Source of the DNA: MAG-120802 sp049430265
Lineage (GTDB): Bacteria; Actinomycetota; Actinomycetes; Nanopelagicales; Nanopelagicaceae
Assembly (NCBI GenBank): GCA_049430265.1
Contig: JBMTBW010000018.1
Span: forward strand, 1-15,968
Length of the DNA: 15,968 bases
Direction of reading: 5' to 3'
Part shown: positions 7,613-14,454 of the stretch, piece by piece
Position numbering within the stretch: position 1 is the first letter of the stretch
How the letters are laid out: each line of letters begins with the position of its first letter
The notes under the pieces: generated by a model
The model's database searches: none
Told to the model about the DNA's origin: nothing
The model's input: only the letters and a program-made list of their open reading frames with translations
Position numbers and translations under genes: made by a program

Positions 7613-9537
7613 ACCTTCACCCCATCTGGTGTAAGAAGAGATGAGGCAGCAGGGTTAAAAGGTGATCCACCGATTCTTAAATGCTCTAAATACTCTTCAC
7701 GGAAATATTTAATGGAGGAGATGATTGGACTTGCTGCGCCATCAGCGAGCGCGCAGAATGAGCGACCAGCAATGTTGTCGCAGAGATCAAGTAATTTCTC
7801 AAGATCTGCTTGCTCACCTTTTCCTGCATCAAGATCTTTAAGGATTTGAACTAACCACCAGGTGCCCTCACGGCAAGGGGTGCACTTTCCGCATGATTCG
7901 TGCTTATAAAACTCAGTCCAACGAAGAACCGCTCTAACTACGCTGGTTGTCTCATCAAATATTTGTAGCGCCTTGGTTCCAAGCATTGAGCCAGCTGCGG
8001 CAACCCCTTCATAATCAAGTGGGATATCTAGATGTTCATCAGTAAATATCGGAGTTGATGACCCACCAGGAGTCCAGAACTTCAACTTATTGCCATTACG
8101 CATTCCCCCGGCCATGTCAATTAACTCACGAAGCGTTATGCCAAGTGGAGCTTCGAACTGTCCAGGATTTTTAACATGTCCGGAAAGTGAGTAGAGAGTA
8201 AAACCCTTGCTCTTCTCTGTTCCAAGGGAGGCAAACCATTGCGCGCCGTTATTGATAATTGCCGGAACTGATGCAACTGATTCAACATTATTAACAACAG
8301 TTGGTCGGGCATATAAACCTGCTATTGCTGGAAATGGTGGACGAAGCCTTGGTTGGCCACGGAAACCTTCAAGTGAATCAAGAAGAGCTGTTTCTTCACC
8401 ACAGATATATGCGCCAGCTCCGACGTGAAGTACTAGATCTAAATCAAAACCTTTACCTAAAATGTTTTTTCCAAGTAGCCCAGCTTTATAAGCATCTTCG
8501 ATGGCTTGTTGAACTCTACGAATTACATGGGCGACTTCGCCGCGAATATAAATAAATGCATGTTTTGCTCTAATTGCATAAGAACCAATGATTATTCCTT
8601 CAATTAAAACATGAGGATTGGCAAGCATTAGCGGGGTATCTTTACAAGTACCTGGCTCTGATTCATCAGCATTAACAACAAAGTAATGCTCTTTGTTATC
8701 ACCTTGCGGGATAAAGCCCCACTTCATACCAGTTGGAAAACCTGCCCCGCCTCTTCCGCGAAGCCCTGAATCTTTAACAGCTTGAATCACTTCATCTGGG
8801 CTCATATTTAGAGCCTTTTCAATAGCTTTATAGCCACCATTTCTACGATAGCCATCTAGGGTAAAGGAATCTTTTTGATCATAGGTTTGAGTTAAGACTG
8901 GAGTTAATTTCTTATTGCCACTCTGCGCAATTTTTAACCCTAGAAGAGTTGGCTCTCCTGCCGCAACGCCTTGGTTTGCAAGTCCATCATTAATACCTGC
9001 AAGCAGCGCTGAGTTCTCTTTCCAAGTTGGCAATTTATCTGGGCCACGCGTTGGAGCTATAGGGCTTCCTTGGCGCATTGAGTCAACTAGATCTTTAGCA
9101 GATTCAACGCTCTGATTATCGTAGAACTCCCAGTTGGCCATGACAACAGGTGCATAGTCACAAGCAGCGTTACATTCAATATGTTCTATTGAAACTTTGC
9201 CATCTTCAGTAACTCCATTATTTTCAACGCCCAAATGTTCTTTAAGAGATTCAAATATTTCATCCCCACCCATAATCGCACATAAGGTGTTGGTGCAGAC
9301 TCCAACATGATATTCACCGACAGGGCCACGTTTATATTGGGTGTAGAAAGTTGCTACCGCGCTGACTTCAGCGCTCTCTAGATTTAACTTCTTAGCAATT
9401 ACTTCAATACTTTCAGGAGTCACATATCCATCTTTTGATTGCGCAAAATGCAGAAGTGGCATGATGGCTGAGCGCGAACGTGGATATCGATTGATAATCG
9501 AATCCATTACTAAATTATCGGAATCAGTTAATGGCAT
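7609..9537 (-). CDS. nuoEF: NuoE-NuoF fusion: 24-kDa and 51-kDa NADH dehydrogenase subunits in one polypeptide
   Basis: One open frame of 642 residues contains both NADH-input subunits. Residues 1-155 are NuoE (thioredoxin-like 2Fe-2S, cluster N1a): C81 and C86 in CTNTLC, C122 and C126 in CNAAC. Residues about 215-642 are NuoF: GLRGRGGAGFPTG (258-270) for NADH and FMN, ADESEPGT (290-297), GAGAYICGEETAL (373-385), and the N3 ligands C549, C552, C555 (CGKCTPC) with C595. The linker (about 160-215) keeps the TRG...TWKENSALLAG...LLGLKIAQ pattern I associate with long actinobacterial NuoE tails, followed by LTPVLTQTYDQKDSFTLDGY typical of NuoF N-termini, so little of either protein is lost. No in-frame ATG, GTG or TTG occurs between L169 and M245, arguing against a separate NuoF start. 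The ATG at 9537 overlaps the nuoD stop (TAATG). Both halves keep all cluster and nucleotide motifs, so the protein should be active. Confidence 0.96.
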   Translation of the reverse strand: MPLTDSDNLVMDSIINRYPRSRSAIMPLLHFAQSKDGYVTPESIEVIAKKLNLESAEVSAVATFYTQYKRGPVGEYHVGVCTNTLCAIMGGDEIFESLKEHLGVENNGVTEDGKVSIEHIECNAACDYAPVVMANWEFYDNQSVESAKDLVDSMRQGSPIAPTRGPDKLPTWKENSALLAGINDGLANQGVAAGEPTLLGLKIAQSGNKKLTPVLTQTYDQKDSFTLDGYRRNGGYKAIEKALNMSPDEVIQAVKDSGLRGRGGAGFPTGMKWGFIPQGDNKEHYFVVNADESEPGTCKDTPLMLANPHVLIEGIIIGSYAIRAKHAFIYIRGEVAHVIRRVQQAIEDAYKAGLLGKNILGKGFDLDLVLHVGAGAYICGEETALLDSLEGFRGQPRLRPPFPAIAGLYARPTVVNNVESVASVPAIINNGAQWFASLGTEKSKGFTLYSLSGHVKNPGQFEAPLGITLRELIDMAGGMRNGNKLKFWTPGGSSTPIFTDEHLDIPLDYEGVAAAGSMLGTKALQIFDETTSVVRAVLRWTEFYKHESCGKCTPCREGTWWLVQILKDLDAGKGEQADLEKLLDLCDNIAGRSFCALADGAASPIISSIKYFREEYLEHLRIGGSPFNPAASSLLTPDGVKV

Positions 9538-10865
9538 TAGCGGTCCACATCTCCCATCACAGGATCGATGGAGGCAACAGCTGCAACGACATCTGCAATA
9601 AGTGAGCCTTCACACATTGCAGATGTGGATTGAAGGTTACTAAATGAAGGAGCACGGAAATGAACGCGATATGGGCGAGTGCCGCCATCAGAGACTAAAT
9701 GGGCTCCAAGTTCACCTCTAGGTGATTCAACTGGGGTATAGACCTGACCCGCTGGAACTCTAAATCCTTCAGTCACAATCTTGAAGTGATGGATCAAAGC
9801 CTCCATAGAAGTTCCCATGATCTGCCTGATGTGATCTAGAGAATTTCCGAGGCCATCTCCGCCAAGTGAGAGCTGGGCTGGCCAAGCAATCTTCTTATCG
9901 GCCACCATCACTGGCGCTCCTTCAAGTTTATCTAGCTTGTCGCAGCACTGCTCAATGATTCTTAAAGATTGCTCTAGCTCCTGCATGCGAATTAAGAAGC
10001 GTCCATAGACATCGCAGGTATCAGCAGTAATTACATCAAAGTCATAATTTTCATATCCACAATATGGTTGTGTCTTTCTTAAATCCCAAGGCATGCCAGT
10101 TGAACGCAGAACTGGGCCAGTAACTCCAAGAGTGATACACCCTGCAAGATCTAGATAGCCAACGCCTTTTGTTCTCTTTATCCAGATTGAATTACCAATT
10201 AATAACTTAGCATTATCTTTAAAATTCTTTCTTAAATCTTTTATTAACTCTCTAATCCCAGAAACAGTTCCCTCCGGCAGATCTTGAGAAACCCCACCTG
10301 GGCGGATATAGGCCATATTCATTCTTAGCCCTGAGACTTTTTCAAATACATCTAGAACTTTCTCTCTTTCGCGGAAGGCAAAAAACATTGGAGTAATTGC
10401 GCCAAGCTCTAGTGCTCCAGTTCCAAGTGCGACCATATGCGATGAGATGCGATTTAGTTCCATCATCATTACTCGAATAACTGATGCTCGCTCTGGAACA
10501 TCGTTAGTAATGCCCAAAAGTTTTTCTACCCCTAGACAGTAAGTAGTTTCATTAAACAACGGGCTTAAATAATCCATCCGGGTCACGAAAGTAACCCCTT
10601 GGGTCCAAGTGCGAAACTCAGTGTTCTTTTCAATTCCAGTATGGAGATATCCAATGCCGCATCTAAGTTCGGTAATTGTTTCGCCTTCAAGTTCCAGCAT
10701 TAGTCGAAGCACTCCATGAGTTGATGGATGCTGCGGCCCCATGTTTACAACTACGCGCTCTTCTTTCGCGCTACCAATCTCACTTGCTACTTGATCCCAA
10801 TCACCGCCAGTAACTGAATAGATGGTTCCTTCAGTTGTCTCGCGAGATGATGCGAAAGTGCTCAT
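9537..10865 (-). CDS. nuoD: NADH-quinone oxidoreductase subunit D (NuoD, 49-kDa)
   Basis: A 442-residue subunit that forms, with NuoB, the menaquinone reduction site. GPQHPSTHGVLRLMLELEGE (43-62) and VTRMDYLSPLF (94-104) supply H50 and Y99, which align with the quinone-binding H38 and Y87 of Thermus Nqo4 with the same spacing (49 residues). Also visible are MNMAYIRPGGVSQDLPEG, MPWDLRKTQPYCGYENYDFD, and the C-terminal ESPRGELGAHLVSDGG and RPYRVHFRAPSF blocks of the 49-kDa/hydrogenase large-subunit family; the Ni-ligand cysteines are absent as expected. The first 35 or so residues are a variable extension. The ATG at 10865 overlaps the nuoC stop (ATGA) and has a near-perfect AGGAGGT seven bases upstream. 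Unlike E. coli, C and D are separate proteins. Confidence 0.98.
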   Translation of the reverse strand: MSTFASSRETTEGTIYSVTGGDWDQVASEIGSAKEERVVVNMGPQHPSTHGVLRLMLELEGETITELRCGIGYLHTGIEKNTEFRTWTQGVTFVTRMDYLSPLFNETTYCLGVEKLLGITNDVPERASVIRVMMMELNRISSHMVALGTGALELGAITPMFFAFREREKVLDVFEKVSGLRMNMAYIRPGGVSQDLPEGTVSGIRELIKDLRKNFKDNAKLLIGNSIWIKRTKGVGYLDLAGCITLGVTGPVLRSTGMPWDLRKTQPYCGYENYDFDVITADTCDVYGRFLIRMQELEQSLRIIEQCCDKLDKLEGAPVMVADKKIAWPAQLSLGGDGLGNSLDHIRQIMGTSMEALIHHFKIVTEGFRVPAGQVYTPVESPRGELGAHLVSDGGTRPYRVHFRAPSFSNLQSTSAMCEGSLIADVVAAVASIDPVMGDVDR

Positions 10866-11500
10866 CGATATGACCTCCTGTTATCAGGAGATGGAATTGT
10901 GGCTCCTACATATTCAACAGCAATACCACCGAGTGGATAATCCTTACGCTGAGGATGTCCTGGCCAATCATCTGGCATAAGAATTCTTGTCAGAGCTGGA
11001 TGTCCATCAAAAATAATTCCAAACATGTCATAAGCCTCACGCTCATGCCAATTAGTTCCAGCCCAAACTTCAACTAGAGATGGAATATGCGGATCTGATT
11101 CAGGAGCACTTACCTCTAATCTCATTCTGCGGTTATGGGTCATTGATAAAAGTTCATAGACTGCATGAAGTTCGCGCTGGCTATCTTCTGGATAGTGAAC
11201 TCCTGATACACCAAGACATACCTCAAAGCGAAGAGTCTCGGTATCTCTTAGGGTTTTAGCAACATCAAATAGGCGCTGCCTTTTAATGTGAAGCGTTAAT
11301 TCGCCGCGATCTACAACTACTTTTTCAATCGCATCGTTAAATTCTGGAAATGCGCGCTCTAATTCATCTGTTACTTCATCAAAGTATGAACCGTATGGTT
11401 TTTGTGCTGAAGTTGGCGAGAAGCTGGAGCGAACCAAGCCGCCATAACCAGAAGTATCTCCAGTGCCCTGGATGCCAAATGAACCCTTCTGCTCGCTCAT
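10862..11500 (-). CDS. nuoC: NADH-quinone oxidoreductase subunit C (NuoC, 30-kDa)
   Basis: A 212-residue structural subunit of the peripheral arm that packs against NuoD. The 30-kDa family signature is clear: NWHEREAYDMFGIIFDGHP (150-168) followed by LMPDDWPGHPQRKDYPLGG (174-192). LHAVYELLSMTHNRRMRLEV (111-130) is the usual preceding strand-helix region. An N-terminal stretch of about 35 residues is glycine- and serine-rich and probably disordered. The ATG at 11500 lies three bases after the nuoB stop, with AAAGCAGGG as a modest ribosome-binding site. No cofactor is expected. The final residues DNRRSYR match the usual C-terminal position of stand-alone NuoC, so this is not a broken NuoCD fusion. 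Confidence 0.97.
   Translation of the reverse strand: MSEQKGSFGIQGTGDTSGYGGLVRSSFSPTSAQKPYGSYFDEVTDELERAFPEFNDAIEKVVVDRGELTLHIKRQRLFDVAKTLRDTETLRFEVCLGVSGVHYPEDSQRELHAVYELLSMTHNRRMRLEVSAPESDPHIPSLVEVWAGTNWHEREAYDMFGIIFDGHPALTRILMPDDWPGHPQRKDYPLGGIAVEYVGATIPSPDNRRSYR
10873..10879 (-). promoter_or_regulatory. Strong Shine-Dalgarno for nuoD inside nuoC 3' end
   Basis: AGGAGGT on the minus strand, seven bases before the nuoD ATG, close to the full anti-Shine-Dalgarno complement. It decides the nuoD start and suggests a boost in translation at this ATGA junction. Confidence 0.7.
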
Positions 11501-11503
11501 TAA

Positions 11504-12067
11504 TCAGCCCTGCTTTCCAAATACTGGGATCTGATGAATAGGAGTAGCAGCAATAGCTGATGCCTCAACTTCCTTAACAATTTTTGCACGGTTTACGCCA
11601 AGCTTCTCATTACCAATTTGTTCATGAAGCTTCAAAATTGCATCCATCAACATCTCTGGTCTTGGCGGGCAACCTGGAAGATAAATATCAACAGGAATTA
11701 TGTGATCAACACCTTGGACGATTGCGTAATTATTAAACATTCCACCAGATGAAGCGCATGCTCCCATTGATAGAACCCACTTAGGCGCTGCCATCTGGTC
11801 ATAAATCTGTCTAACCACAGGAGCCATCTTGTTTGATACTCGACCAGCCACAATCATTAAATCTGCCTGTCTTGGCGAAGCACGGAAAACTTCCATTCCA
11901 AAGCGAGAGATGTCATATTTACCAGCAGAGCCAATTGCCATCATCTCAATAGCGCAACAAGCAAGACCAAAAGTTGCAGGCCAGAGTGAATTCTTGCGCA
12001 TATAGCCGGCAAGTTTTTCTACAGTAGTTAGTAGAAAACCGGAAGGTAATTTCTCTTCTAAGCCCAT
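11504..12067 (-). CDS. nuoB: NADH-quinone oxidoreductase subunit B (NuoB, N2 cluster)
   Basis: A 187-residue subunit that holds cluster N2, the last Fe-S centre before menaquinone. The ligands are all present: tandem C37-C38 in WPATFGLACCAIEMM, C104 in VLSMGACASSGGMF, and C133 in IYLPGCPPRPE. RFGMEVFRASPRQADLMIVAG (55-75) is the family's conserved quinone-site and NuoD-contact region. The first 20 residues (GLEEKLPSGFLLTTVEKLAG) match the short N-terminal amphipathic segment seen in actinobacterial NuoB. The ATG at 12067 is four bases after the nuoA stop, with only a weak GGGAT-like Shine-Dalgarno, so translation is probably coupled to nuoA. Length is normal. Confidence 0.98.
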   Translation of the reverse strand: MGLEEKLPSGFLLTTVEKLAGYMRKNSLWPATFGLACCAIEMMAIGSAGKYDISRFGMEVFRASPRQADLMIVAGRVSNKMAPVVRQIYDQMAAPKWVLSMGACASSGGMFNNYAIVQGVDHIIPVDIYLPGCPPRPEMLMDAILKLHEQIGNEKLGVNRAKIVKEVEASAIAATPIHQIPVFGKQG

Positions 12068-12071
12068 TTAA

Positions 12072-12434
12072 TTAATCCCATTCCAATCCACCGCGGCGCC
12101 AGACATAGGTATAGGCCACAAATACCGTTGCAATAAAGATAACCATCTCAATAAGTCCAAATAAGGCTAGTTGATCATAGGCAACTGCCCAGGGATAGAG
12201 GAAAACAATTTCGATATCAAAGATGATAAAGAGCATTGCAGTTAAAAAATATTTAACCGGGAAGCGTCCGCCGCCTTGAGCTTGGGGACTTGGCTCTATT
12301 CCACATTCGTAAGCATCTAGTTTTGCTCTGTTATATCGCTTAGGTCCGGTAAGAGCTCCGGCAACTACTGAAAAAATGGCGAACCCAAATCCAATCGCTC
12401 CGATAACGATGATTGGTAGATATGGGTTGCTCAC
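12072..12434 (-). CDS. nuoA: NADH-quinone oxidoreductase subunit A (NuoA), GTG start
   Basis: A 120-residue protein with three membrane helices (about 7-27, 63-83, 89-110), next to the quinone chamber. GPKRYNRAKLDAYECGIEP (30-48) is the conserved loop, with the quinone-channel cysteine C44. RFPVKYFLTAMLFIIFDIEI (57-76) carries the conserved acids D73 and E75. The C-terminus YVWRRGGLEWD is the standard actinobacterial ending. Translation starts at GTG (12434-12432); the resulting N-terminus SNPYLPIIVIGAIGFGFA aligns with the family start, and no better upstream codon exists before the menG stop. There is no good Shine-Dalgarno within ten bases, and the GTG lies inside a possible short hairpin. 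First gene of the nuo run. Confidence 0.97.
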   Translation of the reverse strand: MSNPYLPIIVIGAIGFGFAIFSVVAGALTGPKRYNRAKLDAYECGIEPSPQAQGGGRFPVKYFLTAMLFIIFDIEIVFLYPWAVAYDQLALFGLIEMVIFIATVFVAYTYVWRRGGLEWD

Positions 12435-12461
12435 AAAGCCAAATCTTAGGTGAGCCTTAGA
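12429..12461 (-). promoter_or_regulatory. nuoA leader with two mutually exclusive short hairpins, one covering the start codon
   Basis: In the minus-strand RNA, TCTAAGG (12461-12455) can pair with CCTAAGA (12450-12444) around a four-base loop with one A-A mismatch. Alternatively GCTCAC (12455-12450) pairs perfectly with GTGAGC (12434-12429), whose first three bases are the nuoA start codon. The two pairings share bases and cannot coexist. The stems are short and may be chance; no known riboswitch is recognised. Confidence 0.25.
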
Positions 12462-12471
12462 AATTCAGAGA

Positions 12472-12500
12472 AATCTAGGAGCCCTTGAATGCTGTGTGAA
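12472..12500 (-). promoter_or_regulatory. Candidate sigma70-type promoter for nuoA at the menG 3' end
   Basis: On the minus strand TTCACA (12500-12495, five of six to TTGACA) and TAGATT (12477-12472, four of six to TATAAT) are separated by exactly 17 bases. The -10 box overlaps the menG TAG stop. Transcription would begin near 12465 and give a leader of about 30 bases before the nuoA GTG. This would allow nuo expression independent of menG. Seen by eye only. Confidence 0.4.
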
Positions 12501-13170
12501 CTGCCACAACTCCCCCTGTGAGGTTAATCCATGATGAATTCTTCCAGCCCACCGCCTCCATATCCCTTGCTAGCTCGCCCTGTTTGGGCCAGGCGCGGAT
12601 TGATTCTGCAAGATAGCCATATGCAGCTGGGTTTGATGATCCTGATCTCGATAATTTTGGCAAGGCTTTCATCAGGTAATTCATATAAAGAATTCGAAAT
12701 GGTTTAAAGGTGGGAGTTGAGAACTCTACGATAACAATTCTTCCTCCAGGCTTTGTAACTCTTAAAGCCTCACTTAAAGCTCTTTTATGATCTTGAGTAT
12801 TTCTAAGACCAAATGAATTTGTTGTTAGATCAAAAGTGTTTTCCTTGAAGGCAAGATTGAGTGCATCGCCTTGGACAAAGTTTAAGTAGGGGCGAACCTT
12901 TCTTCCCTGATCTAACATTCCTTTTGAAAAATCAAGTGAAGTTACATCGGCTCCTGCTTTATGTAAACCTTCACTAGATGAACCAGGGCCAGCTGCAATA
13001 TCAAGAATTTTCATCCCTGGCTTTGGATCAATGATTTTCTCCACACGTCTTCGCCATCTCTTTGTCGCGCCGAGGCTAAGTAGATCGTTAAACAAGTCAT
13101 AGCGACGAGCTACCCCATCAAACATGGCGGCAACTTCTTCAGGGTCTTTACCTAAATCTGCTCGACTCAC
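12475..13170 (-). CDS. menG: Demethylmenaquinone methyltransferase (MenG/UbiE family), GTG start
   Basis: A 231-residue SAM-dependent class I methyltransferase that methylates demethylmenaquinone to menaquinone, the electron acceptor of complex I. Visible motifs are the N-terminal VAAMFDGVARRYDLFNDLLS (13-32), SAM motif I ILDIAAGPGSSS (55-66), LDFSKGML (79-86), motif II-like VQGDALNLAF, NSFGLRNTQDHKRAL (118-132; the UbiE/MenG GLRN signature), and RVTKPGGRIVIVEFSTP (137-153). SNPAAYGYLAESIRAWP (179-195) and NLTGGVVAVHTAFK near the end match mycobacterial-type MenG closely as I remember it. The usual histidine of the first UbiE signature is replaced (T36), as also in actinobacterial relatives. 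The start is GTG 13170 with AGGTAA just upstream. It precedes nuoA by 40 bases on the same strand and is divergent from menF. Confidence 0.95.
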   Translation of the reverse strand: MSRADLGKDPEEVAAMFDGVARRYDLFNDLLSLGATKRWRRRVEKIIDPKPGMKILDIAAGPGSSSEGLHKAGADVTSLDFSKGMLDQGRKVRPYLNFVQGDALNLAFKENTFDLTTNSFGLRNTQDHKRALSEALRVTKPGGRIVIVEFSTPTFKPFRILYMNYLMKALPKLSRSGSSNPAAYGYLAESIRAWPKQGELARDMEAVGWKNSSWINLTGGVVAVHTAFKGS

Positions 13171-13221
13171 TTACCTATCATCTCTACCGCTAGGCTAACT
13201 CCACAAGTTGAATGGAGCCCA
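13171..13221. promoter_or_regulatory. Divergent menG/menF intergenic region (51 bp)
   Basis: These 51 bases separate the start codons of menG (minus) and menF (plus), so promoters for both must lie here or inside the coding starts. On the plus strand TATCAT (13176-13181) is a good -10 hexamer but lacks a convincing -35; GGAG (13214-13217) serves menF as ribosome-binding site. On the minus strand I find no confident promoter, only AGGTAA before the menG GTG. Any regulator binding here would probably affect both genes. Confidence 0.45.
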
Positions 13222-14454
13222 ATGCCTATCTCTGCAACCACCGAGTTATTAGGTGAACACCCCGAGCTTCTTGATATCACTATTGCCGATACTGAAGATG
13301 GCCAAATAACTTCTTGGGTTAGAGGCGGGGATGGGTTAATTGGTTTTGGGGTTTATAAATCTCACACCGTTAAAGGGCCTGATCGTTTTGAGAAGGCTCG
13401 CTCTTGGTGGCGCGCTGAGATAAACAGCTTAAATATTGCTAATAATTCCCATAGTTCAGGCAGTGGACCAATTCTCTTCACATCTTTTTCATTTGATGAG
13501 GCAGAAGACTCCATACTAATAATCCCAAGAGTTGTAGTGGGTCAATCAAATGGCAAATCCTGGATTACCTGGATTGGTGATGGCTTGCAACCAAAGCTTG
13601 AAATAGGAGAAGAACAGGTAAAACCTTTAAATATTTCTTGGAGCGGGAGCAATGGGGATATCTGGAGAGAGCGAGTAGCTCTTGCTATTGGAAAGATTAA
13701 AGATGCAAAGCTAGATAAAGTTGTACTAGCTCGATTCTTAACTGGAAAGAGTGAAGAACAAATTGATGTTAGAAGGCTATTAAGGCTTTTGGCAAAGGAA
13801 TATCCCTCAACCTGGGTTTACTCCAATAGCGGCTTAGTTGGCGCAACTCCAGAGTTATTGGTTCGTTTAAGTAAATCTTTAATAACTTCTCGGGTCTTGG
13901 CAGGAACAATTAGAAAGACTGGCGAGGACGAGCGAGATTTAGCTCTTGCTGGCTCTCTAGCTAGATCATCAAAGGATTTAGAAGAACATGAATATGCCGT
14001 TAAGTCAGTTGCTGATGCGCTAAGTCCTCTCTGTCGCTCTCTCAATGTTCCTGAAACTCCATTTGTTCTTCATCTATCAAATGTTATGCACCTCGCAACT
14101 GATGTAACAGCAGTCTTATCGGATTCTGCAAACCCAGCAGATATTTTTGATCTCGCCTCCAAATTGCATCCATCTGCTGCGGTATGTGGAACTCCAAGAG
14201 ATCTTGCAAAGAGGGCAATTGAGGAAATCGAAGGTATATCACGCGGTCGCTATGCAGGTCCCGTTGGATGGATTGATAGCAAAGGCGATGGTGAGTTAGC
14301 ACTTGCGCTTCGTTGTGGTCAGATTACAAGTGATGGGAAATCGATTCGAATCTATGCTGGCTGTGGAATTGTTGCTGGTTCTGATCCGGAGCGGGAGTAC
14401 GCAGAGAGCCAGGCAAAGCTTCTGCCTATGCGATCTGCCTTAGAGAAGCACTAA
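13222..14454 (+). CDS. menF: Isochorismate synthase (MenF/EntC family)
   Basis: A 410-residue chorismate-utilising enzyme converting chorismate to isochorismate, the first step of menaquinone synthesis. The C-terminal chorismate-binding domain is complete: LDKVVLARFL with catalytic lysine K166, TWVYSNSGLVGATPELLVRL (197-216), SRVLAGTIRKTG (223-234), the EEHEYAV block (254-260), HPSAAVCGTPRDLA (316-329), GRYAGPVGWIDSKGDGELAL (342-361) with an acidic Mg2+ region, and RIYAGCGIVAGSDPEREYAE (376-395). The HPSAAVCG and YAGPVGW patterns favour isochorismate synthase over anthranilate or aminodeoxychorismate synthase. With menD and menG beside it, a menaquinone role is preferred over siderophore synthesis, for which no genes are seen. 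The ATG at 13222 has TGGAG four bases upstream. Its 3' end overlaps menD tail to tail by 15 bases. Confidence 0.94.
   Translation: MPISATTELLGEHPELLDITIADTEDGQITSWVRGGDGLIGFGVYKSHTVKGPDRFEKARSWWRAEINSLNIANNSHSSGSGPILFTSFSFDEAEDSILIIPRVVVGQSNGKSWITWIGDGLQPKLEIGEEQVKPLNISWSGSNGDIWRERVALAIGKIKDAKLDKVVLARFLTGKSEEQIDVRRLLRLLAKEYPSTWVYSNSGLVGATPELLVRLSKSLITSRVLAGTIRKTGEDERDLALAGSLARSSKDLEEHEYAVKSVADALSPLCRSLNVPETPFVLHLSNVMHLATDVTAVLSDSANPADIFDLASKLHPSAAVCGTPRDLAKRAIEEIEGISRGRYAGPVGWIDSKGDGELALALRCGQITSDGKSIRIYAGCGIVAGSDPEREYAESQAKLLPMRSALEKH

Noticed and set aside
7601..7849. 82-residue plus-strand open frame opposite the nuoF end
   Set aside because: Antisense to the highly conserved NuoF C-terminus, with no ribosome-binding site or recognisable protein features.
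9537..10865. Possible [NiFe]-hydrogenase large subunit instead of NuoD
   Set aside because: The protein has the quinone-site H50/Y99 and lacks the paired Ni-binding CxxC motifs, and sits among nuoC and nuoE-F.
13222..14454. Siderophore or salicylate pathway role for the isochorismate synthase
   Set aside because: No dihydroxybenzoate, salicylate or peptide synthetase genes are nearby, whereas menD and menG flank it.
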